Shown: piece by piece, positions 44,911 to 55,898 of the stretch | Numbering within the stretch: the first letter of the stretch is position 1 | How the letters are laid out: the number at the start of each line of letters is the position of its first letter | Translations under genes and position numbers: made by a program | The notes under the pieces: model-generated | The model's input: only the letters and a program-made list of their open reading frames with translations | What the model was told of the DNA's origin: nothing | The model's database searches: none | NCBI GenBank assembly: GCA_037127255.1 | Contig: JBANSL010000017.1 | Span: 44,401,745 to 44,465,744, forward strand | Direction: 5' to 3' | DNA: 64,000 nt | From: Persicaria tinctoria | Taxonomy: Eukaryota; Streptophyta; Magnoliopsida; Caryophyllales; Polygonaceae

Positions 44911-46360
44911 GCTAAATGGAAAGTCGGCCTAGCGACTACAAAATCTAGAGCTTGTACATAGACTTTGTTTTTGGTTTGGAACACTTTTAGTTTTTCTATT
45001 TTGGGTATATGACTTCTACACTTTTCAGGTCCATGGATAGAAGCAGGCTACATTCAGACTCGGCCCAGGAGGTGCTTCCATTCGAAATTTAGAGGCCCTG
45101 CACACCTGTCTAGTAAGTTTCTTTCTTTACCCTTGTTTTTATACAGTGAGGACACTGTAATGTTTAAGTATGGGGTGGAGGAAGGGCTTAATTTGTGCAT
45201 ATTTGACATTATTTGTGCATATTTAGAATTTATTTCTTTGGATTGCTACATGGCTATTTTGGAATGCATTATTGATTTATGTGCTTATATGCATGTTTTC
45301 CAAAAGTTTGAAAAATGACCCCAATTAAAAAATTTGGTTAATGTCATGGAAGCTTATATTGGACTCGACGATGCAAAATTGGATTTATTAGAGATATAGC
45401 ATGAAATTGCCTAGTAAAGGGAAGTCATAATGAAGTGCATTATTTCTTGAAAACCATAGAAGGAGGTAAAATTTGAAGTTGCTTTTGACATGTTGCATGA
45501 TAAGATGATGGAGGACTTTATATTTCCATATAATGCTCATTGTTTGAAATTCTAGCCTTACCTATGCTTATGCATCACAAAAGCCATATTATGCCTTATT
45601 TCAATTATTGCTCCATATGATCTAAATATTTGCCATTCTTTACCTTATCCGGGGATTATGTTGAGAATGATGTTACATTATGGAGATGTTATATGGTGTT
45701 TGTGATTATTGTTATCATATTTGGAGTTTGGAAGGAAATTGCTTGAAATATATGGAAAATTTAATGAGTGAAAGAAAATCCAATCACCTCAGGAGATAAA
45801 GGTAGATTGACCCTGCTCTCTGAGATAATAGTTTGGAGAGATGGGACACATTGTGAGGAGTCCAAAGCACTAAGTATCCGGGGCCATTCATGACACCCAT
45901 GTTTGCGACTCGCGAGAAGGCAGTGCTGAGGTCAGAGAGGTAAAAGCATTATTACTGATAAAAGAATTATGAAAGGTGATGAATATTATGGAGAAGAAAT
46001 GTGGAAATTCAATTTGGAAATACTCCATTTCCCCGGATCATTAGCACCACATTGCCAAAAATTGCCCAGCTTTAGCCTTTTACCAAATCTACTCCTATAT
46101 TGAGCTTAAATTGAAGTCCTCTTGATTATCAATGCTTTGTCACTTATGAATGTTTTTTGCATAACCCTCCTTTTGTGAGTAGATGTTGCTCTTTATAATT
46201 GCACATGCATGGATTTGTGACACTAGTACCTTTTCGAAGATGGAAATTGACTGCTGGGTTATATAAGAATGAATCTGATATGTTGAGAGTTTTGATTTCT
46301 TCCCCTGAATGACAATTAAAGGTATTGCTTGAGGACAAGCTAGCTTAAGTATGGGGTGTT
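44911..46360 (+). other. E4 3' non-coding region and purine tract
   Basis: Collinear with E1 9232-10708. The ACAGTG-AGGA-CACTGT hairpin is at 45143-45158, the internal purine word at 45166-45176 and the conserved stem at 45816-45820 with 45836-45840. The terminal tract GCTTAAGTATGGGGTGTT is at 46343-46360. No gene. Confidence 0.78.
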
Positions 46361-48278
46361 TGTTGTGAGCTAAATCTGTCATGTTTTACAGTAACTTTTA
46401 TATCGTTTTCTGCATACATTACATACATTTGGGTTAGATAGTACAGAATCTATGTAGTTTATGTTTATTTGCCAAATTATGGAATCTACACCAGTTTCTG
46501 TTTAAACTCGCAGAATTCGAGACGTTTTACAGCAACTCTAAAGAAGGTCAGAAAAGCTCGGAAAACCACTACAGAAGTCCAAGGTCAAAGAAGCAGCGGA
46601 ACCAGTCGAATAAAGTTGAGAGCCCAGGCTACTCGATCTCGAGTAGACCTTACTCGATCTAGACGAGCATGTCCGAGCACAAGCCTTGTCGACTAGGAGC
46701 AGTGTCGAGAGCCAGACCAACCCAGCTCCGGAGCCCTACTCGATCTCGAGGACAACCTAGTCGAGATCGATGACACTGAGACGCCACACCCGGAGTCGAC
46801 AAGAAGAGAAGCTGATCGAGAAGCCAAGGACGAAGACCTTATCGAGATCGATGAGCCACCATGCCCTAGTCCGAGTCCACGCCGAGGAGGAGTCCTCGAC
46901 ATCACCAGAGGACCATCTTCGAGTACAACTCTACTCGATCTCGAGGAACCCTAGTCGAGGTCGACGACGCCCAGAGCCCAGATCCAAGCCATGTCGAGCA
47001 GAGTCACCCGAGAACACCAGTCGACGACGAATCCTAGTCGATGTCGACGAGCCCTTGTCGATGTCGAGTAGACCAAGTCTTGGAAACGCGTCGCCGTGAG
47101 CAGTCCGAGTAGAGTTGGGAATCCTTGGGGCCGAAGAAATCCGAGATTGCCGAGATTTATCAACATGAAGAGATATTCCCTAGTTTAGATTTATCTTTTC
47201 CATTTAGATTTAATTTCTTTATCGCTTTTATTTATCATTAAAGTTTTAGATATAATTTTAGATATAGATAGAAGATTATATCTTTGATTAGCAAGGAATA
47301 GAAGGCTTTAAATAAAGCCCTAGGGGCTAGACATTCATTCATTCCATTTCAGAGGTAGAGAAATAGTTCCACAGAGACAGTTTAGGAGTTCTAAGGTTTG
47401 TAAGGTTTTGGCATTCTGCGAAAGTCGATTGCCGGGATTGTAAAGGCTTTTGAATATAGTTTAATGCAAGTTTCTTTTTATACATCAATGTCTGCGATTG
47501 CGATGAGGCGTGAGTAGTCCACCCACTTCTGGGGCTGGGGTGAGCCCGACGGTGGCCATGTGAGGAGATGCAGTAAAGGTCAGATCTTTTTATGCAATTC
47601 GTCTTCTATCCCTATGAGCATGATTCTTTTGCGAGACTTGAAGGTGATCCTTGTTTGTATTATTAAAGCGAAAGTGATCTTAATGCAACTTGGGTTAATT
47701 ATGTGAAAAGGGTTAGTAACAATTAGGGTTTATGCGAAAGCCTCTATATGCCTATTTGTTAATAACGAAAGTTGTTTGATGGAAAGCATGATCTTTTATG
47801 CCTTTATGTGTTACTTTGCATGGTTATCGTTGTGGTGTTGATACCCTGGCCTTGGAAGTCTTTTATTATATCGAATTTATTTCTGTCGAAAATCTGAGTA
47901 TTGGTTCGAAATTTACAATTTAAAGTTTCTGTCTTTCTTGTCGACACAGAGGAGAGTCTCGTCGATATCGAGTAGGACCTTAGTCGATATCGAGTACGGT
48001 TTTGGTCTATGTCGAGTTGATTTTCTGCTTCTGTCGTCGATTTGCAGTTTTTGTCTTTTACTGCTCCTTGTCGATCTCGAGTACCTGCTTGTCGAGATCG
48101 AGTACGCTGCTGCCTTGTTTTGTTCTTTACTTTCTTTCGTCATCTTCTGTTTTGCTTTTATTTCTTTGTTTTTGTCTTTTCTGCTGCTTGTCTGTGAGAA
48201 TCTGTTGCTACCTAAGAACTGCTGACGTGCTTCCTCGTGGATTCGATCCTGACAACCTTCTACTACAACGGGAGGAAG
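46361..48278 (+). repeat. E4 3' LTR, truncated at its right end
   Basis: It matches 37780-39671 up to GGGAGGAAGT and lacks the last 110 bases or so. The TATA phrase has decayed to TTTAAATA near 47309. The cut joins element W directly with a one- or two-base overlap, which suggests an end-joined deletion. Confidence 0.88.
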
Positions 48279-49445
48279 TAGGAATATACATCTCGCGATA
48301 AATAACCCTAATTGTATCTATTCCTTTTCATAATTAGAATTTATTATCTTCAGAATAAAAATCCTAATTACTACCCACTACCCAAGTTTCACAACATGAG
48401 TTCTTCAATTTATCAATCAAAGATGAAGGAGACGGAATAGAATAAGATAACAATAAAGTACCTTCTTTTGCAATCGCTAATCCACCAACATGTCTCTCAT
48501 TGGGCTCACCCCAACCCTAGAAGTAGGTGGATTACTCGCGCCTCATCATAGCAATCGTCATTATTGATGTAAAATAAACTTGCATAAACTATATTCAAAG
48601 TCTTTACAATCACGGCACTCAAACTTTCGTAGAATGCCAAAACCCTAAAACCTATGAACTCCTAAACTATGTGTGGAACCACTTCTCTGAAATTGAATAA
48701 ATGAAAAAATAGCCCCATGGGCTTTATTTATAGGCTTCCAATCCTTGCAAATCAAGGAAGGAATTCTATCTATATCTCTATCTATCATAGAATATATAAT
48801 TCTACTTGGATATAAATATATCTAAATAAGTAAAACTAGATAAATCCTTAGGGTAATTAATTATTTAACCCTTAGGATAAATAAAAAGATAAAAAGATAA
48901 AAAATATCTAAATCTTCATGTGTTGGAAATCTCTTCTCGAAAATATATCCATCGGATTCGGGATAGAACCTTAACAAGACTCGGACTAGCTCGATTTCGG
49001 GCACTGTGGTAGTCGACTTCGACCAAGTCTGGTCGACGTCGAGTAGGGTGTACTCAATTTCTGGTAATCTTTAGCTTGTTGAGTGCTTCTCTTCGTCGAG
49101 CTCGGATAACCGCCCAGTTCTAGTCGACCTCGAGTAAGGTGTGGTCGACGTCGAGTACGGCTCATGCTCGAACTGTCTTCTTCTTCTGTCCTCGATCAAA
49201 TCTGCTTCAGCTGTAGTCGACTTCGAGTACGGCCTGATCGAAGTCGAGTAGGATCCCGTCCTTTGGTTTTGTCTCAGAATGGCTCCAAATTCTTCAATAT
49301 TAAACCAAAACTTATATAGACCTCTATTTCTTGCAAATAAGCATATTCTACACAAATTCAACATATTCTCAGCCCGAAAGACGCAAAGTATATAGAATAA
49401 GGAGCTAAAATGTGCATAAAAACATGGCTATTTTAGTGGACATCA
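48279..49445 (-). repeat. W: partial minus-strand LTR related to E3
   Basis: Its right end GGCTATTTTAGTGGACATCA is identical to the end of the E3 LTR. It contains words of the GACGTC and GACTTCGA type at 49005-49255 and a minus-strand TATA phrase near 48720. The left end (GTAGGAATATAC) lacks the expected first bases. No internal region is attached, so it is a solo LTR or one end of a deleted element, sitting in the Y LTR. Confidence 0.7.
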
Positions 49446-50254
49446 GAGTTCGAGGACAATCCAGTCGAGTCCGAGTCCGAGATGGAGTTATGTCCGAGAA
49501 GATAGAATTACTTGCAAGCCAAGAGATGTGGAATTCTATCTATTCAAGAGAAGATCTATCAAGATGGAAGGGATTTATCCACTTTAGATATAGTTTCCTT
49601 ATAGATCTATTTCCTTTATCAATTATGTTTTATCTTATGCTTTTAGATATGAAGTTTTTAGATATAGATATAGTTGTTCCTTCCTAGAATAGCTAGATGG
49701 AGCACTATAAATAAGGCCCTAGGGGGCTGATTTTTATTTATTCAAGCCAAGTCGTCTTCGGGCGCAAGGAGGAGGAGAGAGAGAGGACGCAAAGAGGAGG
49801 CGAGAGAGAGAGAGAGAGAGGACGCAAGGAGGAGGCGAGAGAGAGAGAGAGAGAGGGGGGGGGGAAGCAAGGAGGAGGAGAGAGAGATGGAAAAGGTGAA
49901 AGCTTGCTCCTTTGATGTGATTACATAACAATTCTATCGTATCTTTTGTGTGTTTGATTATCGTTGCAGTGATCCCTTACCTTGGAAGTTTTCACATTTA
50001 TTACTTTATTTCATGATTGACATTCTGCACAAATTTTACCCGACACCAACCACCATTCCCTATTCATCCCTCGACATCGACCCATTCTTAGCCGACGTCG
50101 ACAACAACCCTCATCACCTTTTCCCGCTATTCCCGAACTCCTAAACCAACTAAACCTAGAACCATTGACTTCTCTCCCGAGGACAAACCTGACTCCATAA
50201 TCCTATAGCGGGGTCTTGACTAAAAATTTATTTGGTAGAGAAACCCTCTCGTCA
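49446..50254 (+). repeat. Y 5' LTR, left-truncated
   Basis: It matches the 3' LTR from about 61980 on, with TATA box 49706-49713 and LTR end CCCTCTCGTCA. Just after the TATA box a (GA)n-rich leader runs from about 49768 to 49890 with a short G run. Confidence 0.82.
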
Positions 50255-50257
50255 AAT

Positions 50258-50275
50258 TGGCGTCGTTGCCGGGGA
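50258..50275 (+). other. Primer-binding site of Y (tRNA-Asp type, one mismatch)
   Basis: TGGCGTCGTTGCCGGGGA lies 3 bases after the LTR end. Confidence 0.9.
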
Positions 50276-50356
50276 GATATCAATCACGCCTAGTTTAATT
50301 GTGTTTAAAGTTTAGAAAAAGCCCATCCCTTTTTCTTACCCTATCATATACCCTAC

Positions 50357-51039
50357 TGGCGAACATCGCTCTCTCTCTAATTGTCTGATGAAAAGTAAGA
50401 ATAGAATACAAGTTTTGTAAAAATAACATAAATTGGCCTTTTAAGCAATCCATGTCGGCCACAAGAAACAATAACATAAACTAGGGTTTTTAAAACCAAA
50501 ACGGCGTCGCTGACGACCCGTGCTGCGGCCGCAGCATCTTCCAAACTCGCAGCATCGGTTCTGGCGGCGGCCGCGGCAAGCATGCTGCGGCCGCAGCATA
50601 CTGTCATTCACGGAAAATCCGCTTTGAATTTGATCTTGTTGTCAACAGGATAGTTGTAGCTCTCTGAAAGACCTTTCCAACGCATGGTCATAATAGTCGA
50701 TCGGACAACCGAGGCATCCAGAAAGTGGAAAACAAGTTCAGCATGTATGGCAACAACTTCTGCAGACTTGTTCTTCGTTTAGGTTCACTTCTTCTTCTCA
50801 GGACCTCTTGAGATCTTCATGTAAGCTTCTTCGATCAACTAGACATTCTCATCCAATGCGTTATCAACCCATTTATCCTTCTCGGATCCACAGTTACCTG
50901 AAATAATCAATAAAAACGTGTAGATTCCGACTCAACCAACATAGAAAGCAAATATGCAATTTCTACTTAAATCATGCATGATATGCATCTTAACTAAGCT
51001 AAATGCAACCTATTATGCCTACCTAAATGCATGCTATCA
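50357..51039 (-). repeat. X 3' LTR with GC palindromes
   Basis: Carries two copies of GCTGCGGCCGCAGCAT plus variants (50520-50600), next to the box at 50651-50728, which in the element's sense is inverted relative to E1. It is 62 bases longer than its partner. Confidence 0.9.
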
Positions 51040-52669
51040 AACTCCCCCACACTTAAGCTTTTGCTTGTCCTCAAGCAATGAAAAACAAATATAGAATTAA
51101 TCATCCCACAAATAAGATCTTCATGCTATTGTTTTAGAAAAGCAACATCAAGCAATAGAAGCCATGAATAAGAGAACAAATATCCTAGCAAATATATGAG
51201 CGATCCAATAGTAAAAGCAAATTTAATCCAACCTCACCGGGATAATGTGTTTCACTCAAGCTCTCATGTGTTTAGTCTTTAAAGTCCAACTCTCAACTCA
51301 ATCCAAAATGCTCTATACACCGTGAAAGTCATCACTTGCAAAAAACATCATGAGGACTTTTATAGGGTTGTAATGGGGCTTTGGTAGGAACATAAGGCTT
51401 GAGAAATATTTAGGCTTGTGGTGCTAAAAATCCGGGAAAAAGGAACAACAACCAACCAGAACAACACCAAAACTTCCATACTTCGCAAACCATTCCAATA
51501 ACATAAACTCATTACATAGCAATAAGCTCTTCGATTTCAATAGCCATACAACTCATGCATTTTTTTTTCATTGTGATGACTTCTTTTCTTTTCTTTTATG
51601 CTTACTTTTTCCCCTAGGTGAATTTTATCCTCCTTAGGTCCAAGCTTACTAGACTTTTACTCCTAAGTGAATTTTATCCTCCTTAGGCCCCTAGTAATAA
51701 GTCATCTTTATTATGCAAGAAGGGTTACCTTATTTTGGCTATGCCTCTCGCAATGCACAACCATACATATATCATCTCCACTCTCAGCAACTCCAACATA
51801 AAGATTTTTCACCAATTCTTCTCCTAATTCCCGGATAGGGTAAGGCTAATCATTGGCTATGATATATTTTTGTGGAGCTATAAAAAAAAATAGGCTTTAG
51901 GGTTCAGATTGGCTTCAAGCAAAGGATAATATGTAAGGTAGATAGGGTATAATATGGCTAAAGAAAACATGCCTCAATCATTTGAAATTCACAAGCAATA
52001 AACATGTGCAATACGGTATTGAAATAAGAAGCATATGGAGAGTATAATCACACAATAAAAGCAAAAGGGAAATAATATGTAAAGTCCCTATAAGACCAAA
52101 ACAAACTCACAAGGGTTATATTTTTTTAGATTTCAATTAAACCTCAACTATGAACCATAATTGCTCTATTATATTCTCAAATCATGCTCTAAAAATCATT
52201 TTCAAGCAATTCAATCAAATCATGGGATTTATCATTAAGATCATAAAAATAAATTAGAGGACAAACTAAACCAAGATGGGTATCTTTAATAACACCTAAA
52301 TGCAATGCATGATATTTTTGTGATTTTTTTTTCGAATGTGATATATGAGTAAAAATAAATATGAAAACATAAATAAACATGATATGCAAACTCTATCTAT
52401 ATGCAATGCAATCCCTCCCCCACACTTAAACCTTTCATTGTCCTCAATGAAACATAAAAGACAACAAAAAATAAAAACATAGAGGAAGAGATGAATGAAA
52501 TACTCACAATGTGGTGGAAGGGGCGATATAGGTCGGATCTGAGCATTGTGGCGGGTGAAAGAAAACTAGCTAACTAGGAATTGAAATAACTAAAACTTAC
52601 CTCGGGTTGCCTCCCGAGAAGCGCCTTTCTTTAATGTCATTGGCTTGACTTATTCTCAATCTCAAGACC
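51040..52669 (-). other. X 3' non-coding region
   Basis: No gene. It shares short phrases in the same order with the E1/E2 3' region: the TTGCTTGAGGACAAGC-type phrase beside the purine tract, GGTGCTAAAAATCCGGGAAA near 51420 (compare GGTGCTAATGATCCGGGGAA near 14920), the TTCCCGGATAGGGTAAGG phrase near 51829 and a second AAGTGTGGGGGAGGG word near 52415. X is thus a distant relative of the other elements. Confidence 0.65.
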
Positions 52670-53017
52670 TTATCTCTCAGACATCGTCAAGGCCCTCAGT
52701 AGCCTATCATATTCCTGTGCACACATCTTACAAGGCACATCATAGCACAATAAATTGAAAGCATAAAATGTGGAACTCACGAACCCTTTCAATCTATCAA
52801 AGAGTCTAGCATGACTCTCTGTAGAAGGAATATGATACCACCAACACAGTTTCGCTGGTGGCTTTTCAAAATAGCAATCAAAAGGATCAACATAATCACC
52901 ATTACCTTCAAAATTGCAAAAGTTTACATTTGTTACCTCTTGAGCCTCAACTGGTGGCTCTAGACTTTGTTCATCAATGGACGAGCTCAGAAACTCACAA
53001 TCAATCCAAATAAAGCT
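52670..53017 (-). CDS. Open frame of element X, unknown function
   Basis: The frame has 115 codons on the minus strand from just after a TGA (53018-53020) to TAA 52670-52672, with no ATG near its start. It is rich in aromatic and cysteine residues: NFCNFEGNGDYVDPFDCYF, KLCWWYHIPSTESHARLF, NLLCYDVPCKMCAQEYDRL. I recognise no domain. The absence of stops in an old-looking element and the non-random composition suggest a former protein, possibly spliced to or fused with a leader exon. A start cannot be chosen. Confidence 0.45.
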   Translation of the reverse strand, partial: SFIWIDCEFLSSSIDEQSLEPPVEAQEVTNVNFCNFEGNGDYVDPFDCYFEKPPAKLCWWYHIPSTESHARLFDRLKGFVSSTFYAFNLLCYDVPCKMCAQEYDRLLRALTMSER

Positions 53018-53055
53018 TCAAATTGCAAGTAGAACGAAGAGAGTTTAGTCGCCCA

Positions 53056-53676
53056 TGGCGAACATCGCTCTCTCTCTAATTGTCTGATGAAAAGTAAGAA
53101 TAGAATAGAAGTTTTGTAAAAATAACATAAATTGGCCTTTTAAACAATCCATGTCGGCCACAAGAAACAATAACATAAACTAGGGTTTTTAAAACCAAAA
53201 CGGCGTCGCTGACGACCCGTGCTGCGGCCGCAGCATACTATCATTCACGGAAAATCTGCTTTGAATTTGATCTTGTTGTCAACAGGAAAGTTGTAGCTCT
53301 CTGAAAGACCTTTTCAACGCATGGTCATAATAGTCGATCGGACAACCGAGGCATCCAGAAAGTGGAAAACAAGTTCAGTATGTATGGCAACAACTTCTGC
53401 AGACTTGTTCTTCGTTTAGGTTCACTTCTTCTTCTCAGGACCTCTTGAGATCTTCATGTAAGCTTCTTCGATCAACTAGACATTCTCATCCAATGCTTTA
53501 TCAACCCATTTATCCTTCTCGGATCCACAGTTACCTGAAATAATCAATAAAAACGTGTAGATTCCGACTCAACCAACATAGAAAGCAAATATGCAATTTC
53601 TACTTAAATCATGCATGATATGCATCTTAACTAAGCTAAATGCAACCTATTATGCCTACCTAAATGCATGCTATCA
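53056..53676 (-). repeat. X 5' LTR
   Basis: Nearly identical to 50357-51039 but with a single GCTGCGGCCGCAGCAT at about 53219. The missing 62 bases are exactly one interval between two palindrome copies of the other LTR. Confidence 0.9.
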
Positions 53677-53770
53677 CCTACCACCACCTACCTCATCGGT
53701 ACGAACTAGGTGTCTGGCTTTTGCTACTAATTTGTGTTCCTGATTGTGATTTCAAAGCTTAGGTACAAAG

Positions 53771-54183
53771 ATGGAAGACTTTGTTGAAGGGAATCCTGCA
53801 TGGGAAGAATTGTTTCAAGATTTGCGACGGAGAAATAGGATCGCAGTGGAGGAGGCACAATTAAGAGAAATAGGCCGGCTGGAAGACGAAATTCAAAGGC
53901 TTGAGGCTTCCATTGAATCTAAAGGACCATACCCTTCTTTTGACGAGCCAAATTACCCACTCGATGTCGACAGCCAGGTATGTTCATCCGTGAATTTCAT
54001 TCCTACTTTTCTACCTATTGTTGATGAATCTTTTGAAGGATCCCAAGCGCTAGAAGAGAAGAAAGCAGACATTGTTGCCCGGGAAGTTTCAAGGTCTCTT
54101 TTACCTTATAAGGTGAAAGTCATCCCCGACAATTTTGAGCAATCGATGTTCATATTTAAGTATGGGGTCCTAGCAAAGTGGCA
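53771..54183 (+). pseudogene. Y ORF, N-terminal part of the 242-residue protein
   Basis: The ATG at 53771 opens the same frame as 55899 in Z: MEDFVEGNPAWEELFQDLRR, a charged helical segment, PLDVDSQ, and MFIFKYGVLAKWH. After about 138 codons the sequence jumps into the middle of the Z LTR (GTTGTAGCCCTCGG). The frame stays open for another 30 codons by chance. Confidence 0.75.
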
Positions 54184-55707
54184 TAAGAGTTGTAGCCCTC
54201 GGAAAGAGCTTTCCAACGCATGGTCATATGCGTCGATCCAACAAACGAGGACTCGGGAAAATGCGTTTTAAGAAAACTGAAGAAAGCTGAGAGACTTAGT
54301 CGATATCGATTTGTTTTACTCGATATCGAGTAACCCAGATCGAGTAAAGACTCCATAAATCGACAAGAGAAGCTGGGAGCTGGAGCAGGTTAGTCGATAT
54401 CGACAAGAAGTAGTCGATATCGAGGAAACACTTGGTCGATTTCCATGTCCAGAACCAAGATTGACGAAGCTGAGCACTAGGGAGCCGAGCAGAAGTTAGT
54501 CGATATTGAGTAACTTTACTCGATATCGAGGACAACCCAAGTCGACATGGAGTTATTGCTGAGCACAAGACGAAGAAAATGCTAGTCGATATTGAGGACT
54601 CCTACTCGATATCGAGGATGTCTCTGTGGCGGATTCCGAGCTATTTGAATATCCTGTTAAGTTTCTATCCCGAAGCCGATGGTGATATTTTCGAGACCAA
54701 ATTCTATCCACATCTATCAAGAGCTATCAAGTTCAAGGAAGATTTATCCACATTAGATATTTTCCTTTTTTAATTATTAGATTTATTTCCTTTATTTATC
54801 AAGTTTTTATCTTAAGTAAGTAGATAGATAGATATAGATATAGATAGAATTTCTTTCCTAGAATTGCTAGGGAATGAAGCCCATAAATAAAGCCTTAGGG
54901 GGCTGATTTTCATTCATTCAAGTGAAGTCGTCTTCGGGCGCAAGGAGAGAAGAGAGAGAGAGGAGGCGAGAGAGAGAGAGAGAGAAAAGGAAGGAGACGA
55001 ACGGTTGTAAGTTTTAGTTTATTTTATGTTAAAGTTAATTTCTTTTGTTATGGTTTGTTTCTAATTTCCTTCTTCTAGGGTTGGGGTGATCCCAACATAG
55101 ATACGTGTGTTTGATTTATAAATCCATGAATTTATATGTCTTTATTATCATCTACCTATGTGCTTAATCTTTTGCGAAAGTTGAGGAAATTCCTTATTCA
55201 TGATATTAAAGCGAAAGTGATCTTATTATGAATTGGATAGTAATTAGGGTTTATTTGCGAGAGCCGACAAATCCTAATTAAGAAAAGGTAGAAATAAATT
55301 AGGTTTTTTATGCGAGAGCCTCTATCACCTAAATTGTTGGAATTTGCGAATGTCGATTCTTTGATATAAAGCATGCATCTTTATGTGATTTATGGTTTGC
55401 ACATATGTTTATTGTTGTAGTGATCCCTAACCTTGGAAGTTTGCATCTTTATTTGTTTTATTTTATTATTTTTATTCGGCACATATTCTACTCGATATCA
55501 AACCACCATTCTCTCTCCATCCCTCGACATCGACCCCTCTATTCTTTGTCGACAGCCACCCTCATCACCTTTTCCTGCTATCCCTGAACCCCAAAACACA
55601 CTAAACCTAGAACCGCTGACTTCTCTCCTGAGGACGGACCTGACTCCCCTATACTATAGCGGGGGTCTTGACTACAAATTTATTTGTTCGATTTCCTCCT
55701 CTCGTCA
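54184..55707 (+). repeat. Z 5' LTR, left-truncated
   Basis: Matches 58404-59957. GATATC words lie at 54297-54330, 54390-54425, 54500-54535 and 54580-54620. The TATA phrase CCATAAATAAAGCC is near 54884 and a (GA)n leader at 54945-54985. Confidence 0.87.
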
Positions 55708-55710
55708 AAT

Positions 55711-55728
55711 TGGCGCCGTTTCCTGGGA
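55711..55728 (+). other. Primer-binding site of Z (tRNA-Asp type, two mismatches)
   Basis: TGGCGCCGTTTCCTGGGA lies 3 bases after the LTR end. Confidence 0.85.
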
Positions 55729-55898
55729 GATATCAATCGCGCCTAGTTTAATTGTGTTTAATGGTTCAGAAAAGCCCATCCCTTTTCCTTACCCTATCAC
55801 ATACCCCACCACCACCTACCTCACCGGTACCAACTTGGTGCCAAGCTTTTGCCACTAATTTGCGTTCTTGATTGTGATTTCAAAGCTTAGGTACAAAG

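Larger units (their letters stand above)
37780..48278 (+). mobile_element. E4: Athila-type gag-PR element, 3' LTR truncated
   Basis: The order is 5' LTR 37780-39671, primer site 39675-39692, gag start 39755, solo LTR inserted at 39774-41558, rest of the gag-protease frame to 44910, 3' non-coding 44911-46342, purine tract 46343-46360 and 3' LTR from 46361, cut at 48278. The layout is the same as E1, again without polymerase or integrase core. The right target duplication is lost with the LTR end. Confidence 0.9.
50357..53676 (-). mobile_element. X: small non-autonomous LTR element nested in Y
   Basis: The 3.3-kb element is flanked by CCTAC (50352-50356 and 53677-53681). LTRs are 50357-51039 and 53056-53676; in the element's sense they start TGATAGCATGC and end TTCGCCA. 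The purine tract (sense AAGTGTGGGGGAGTT) abuts the left LTR, so the element is minus-strand. Between the LTRs there is one 115-codon open frame and a long non-coding region. The primer site next to the right LTR begins TGGGCGACTAAACTC; the tRNA is not recognised. Confidence 0.9.
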
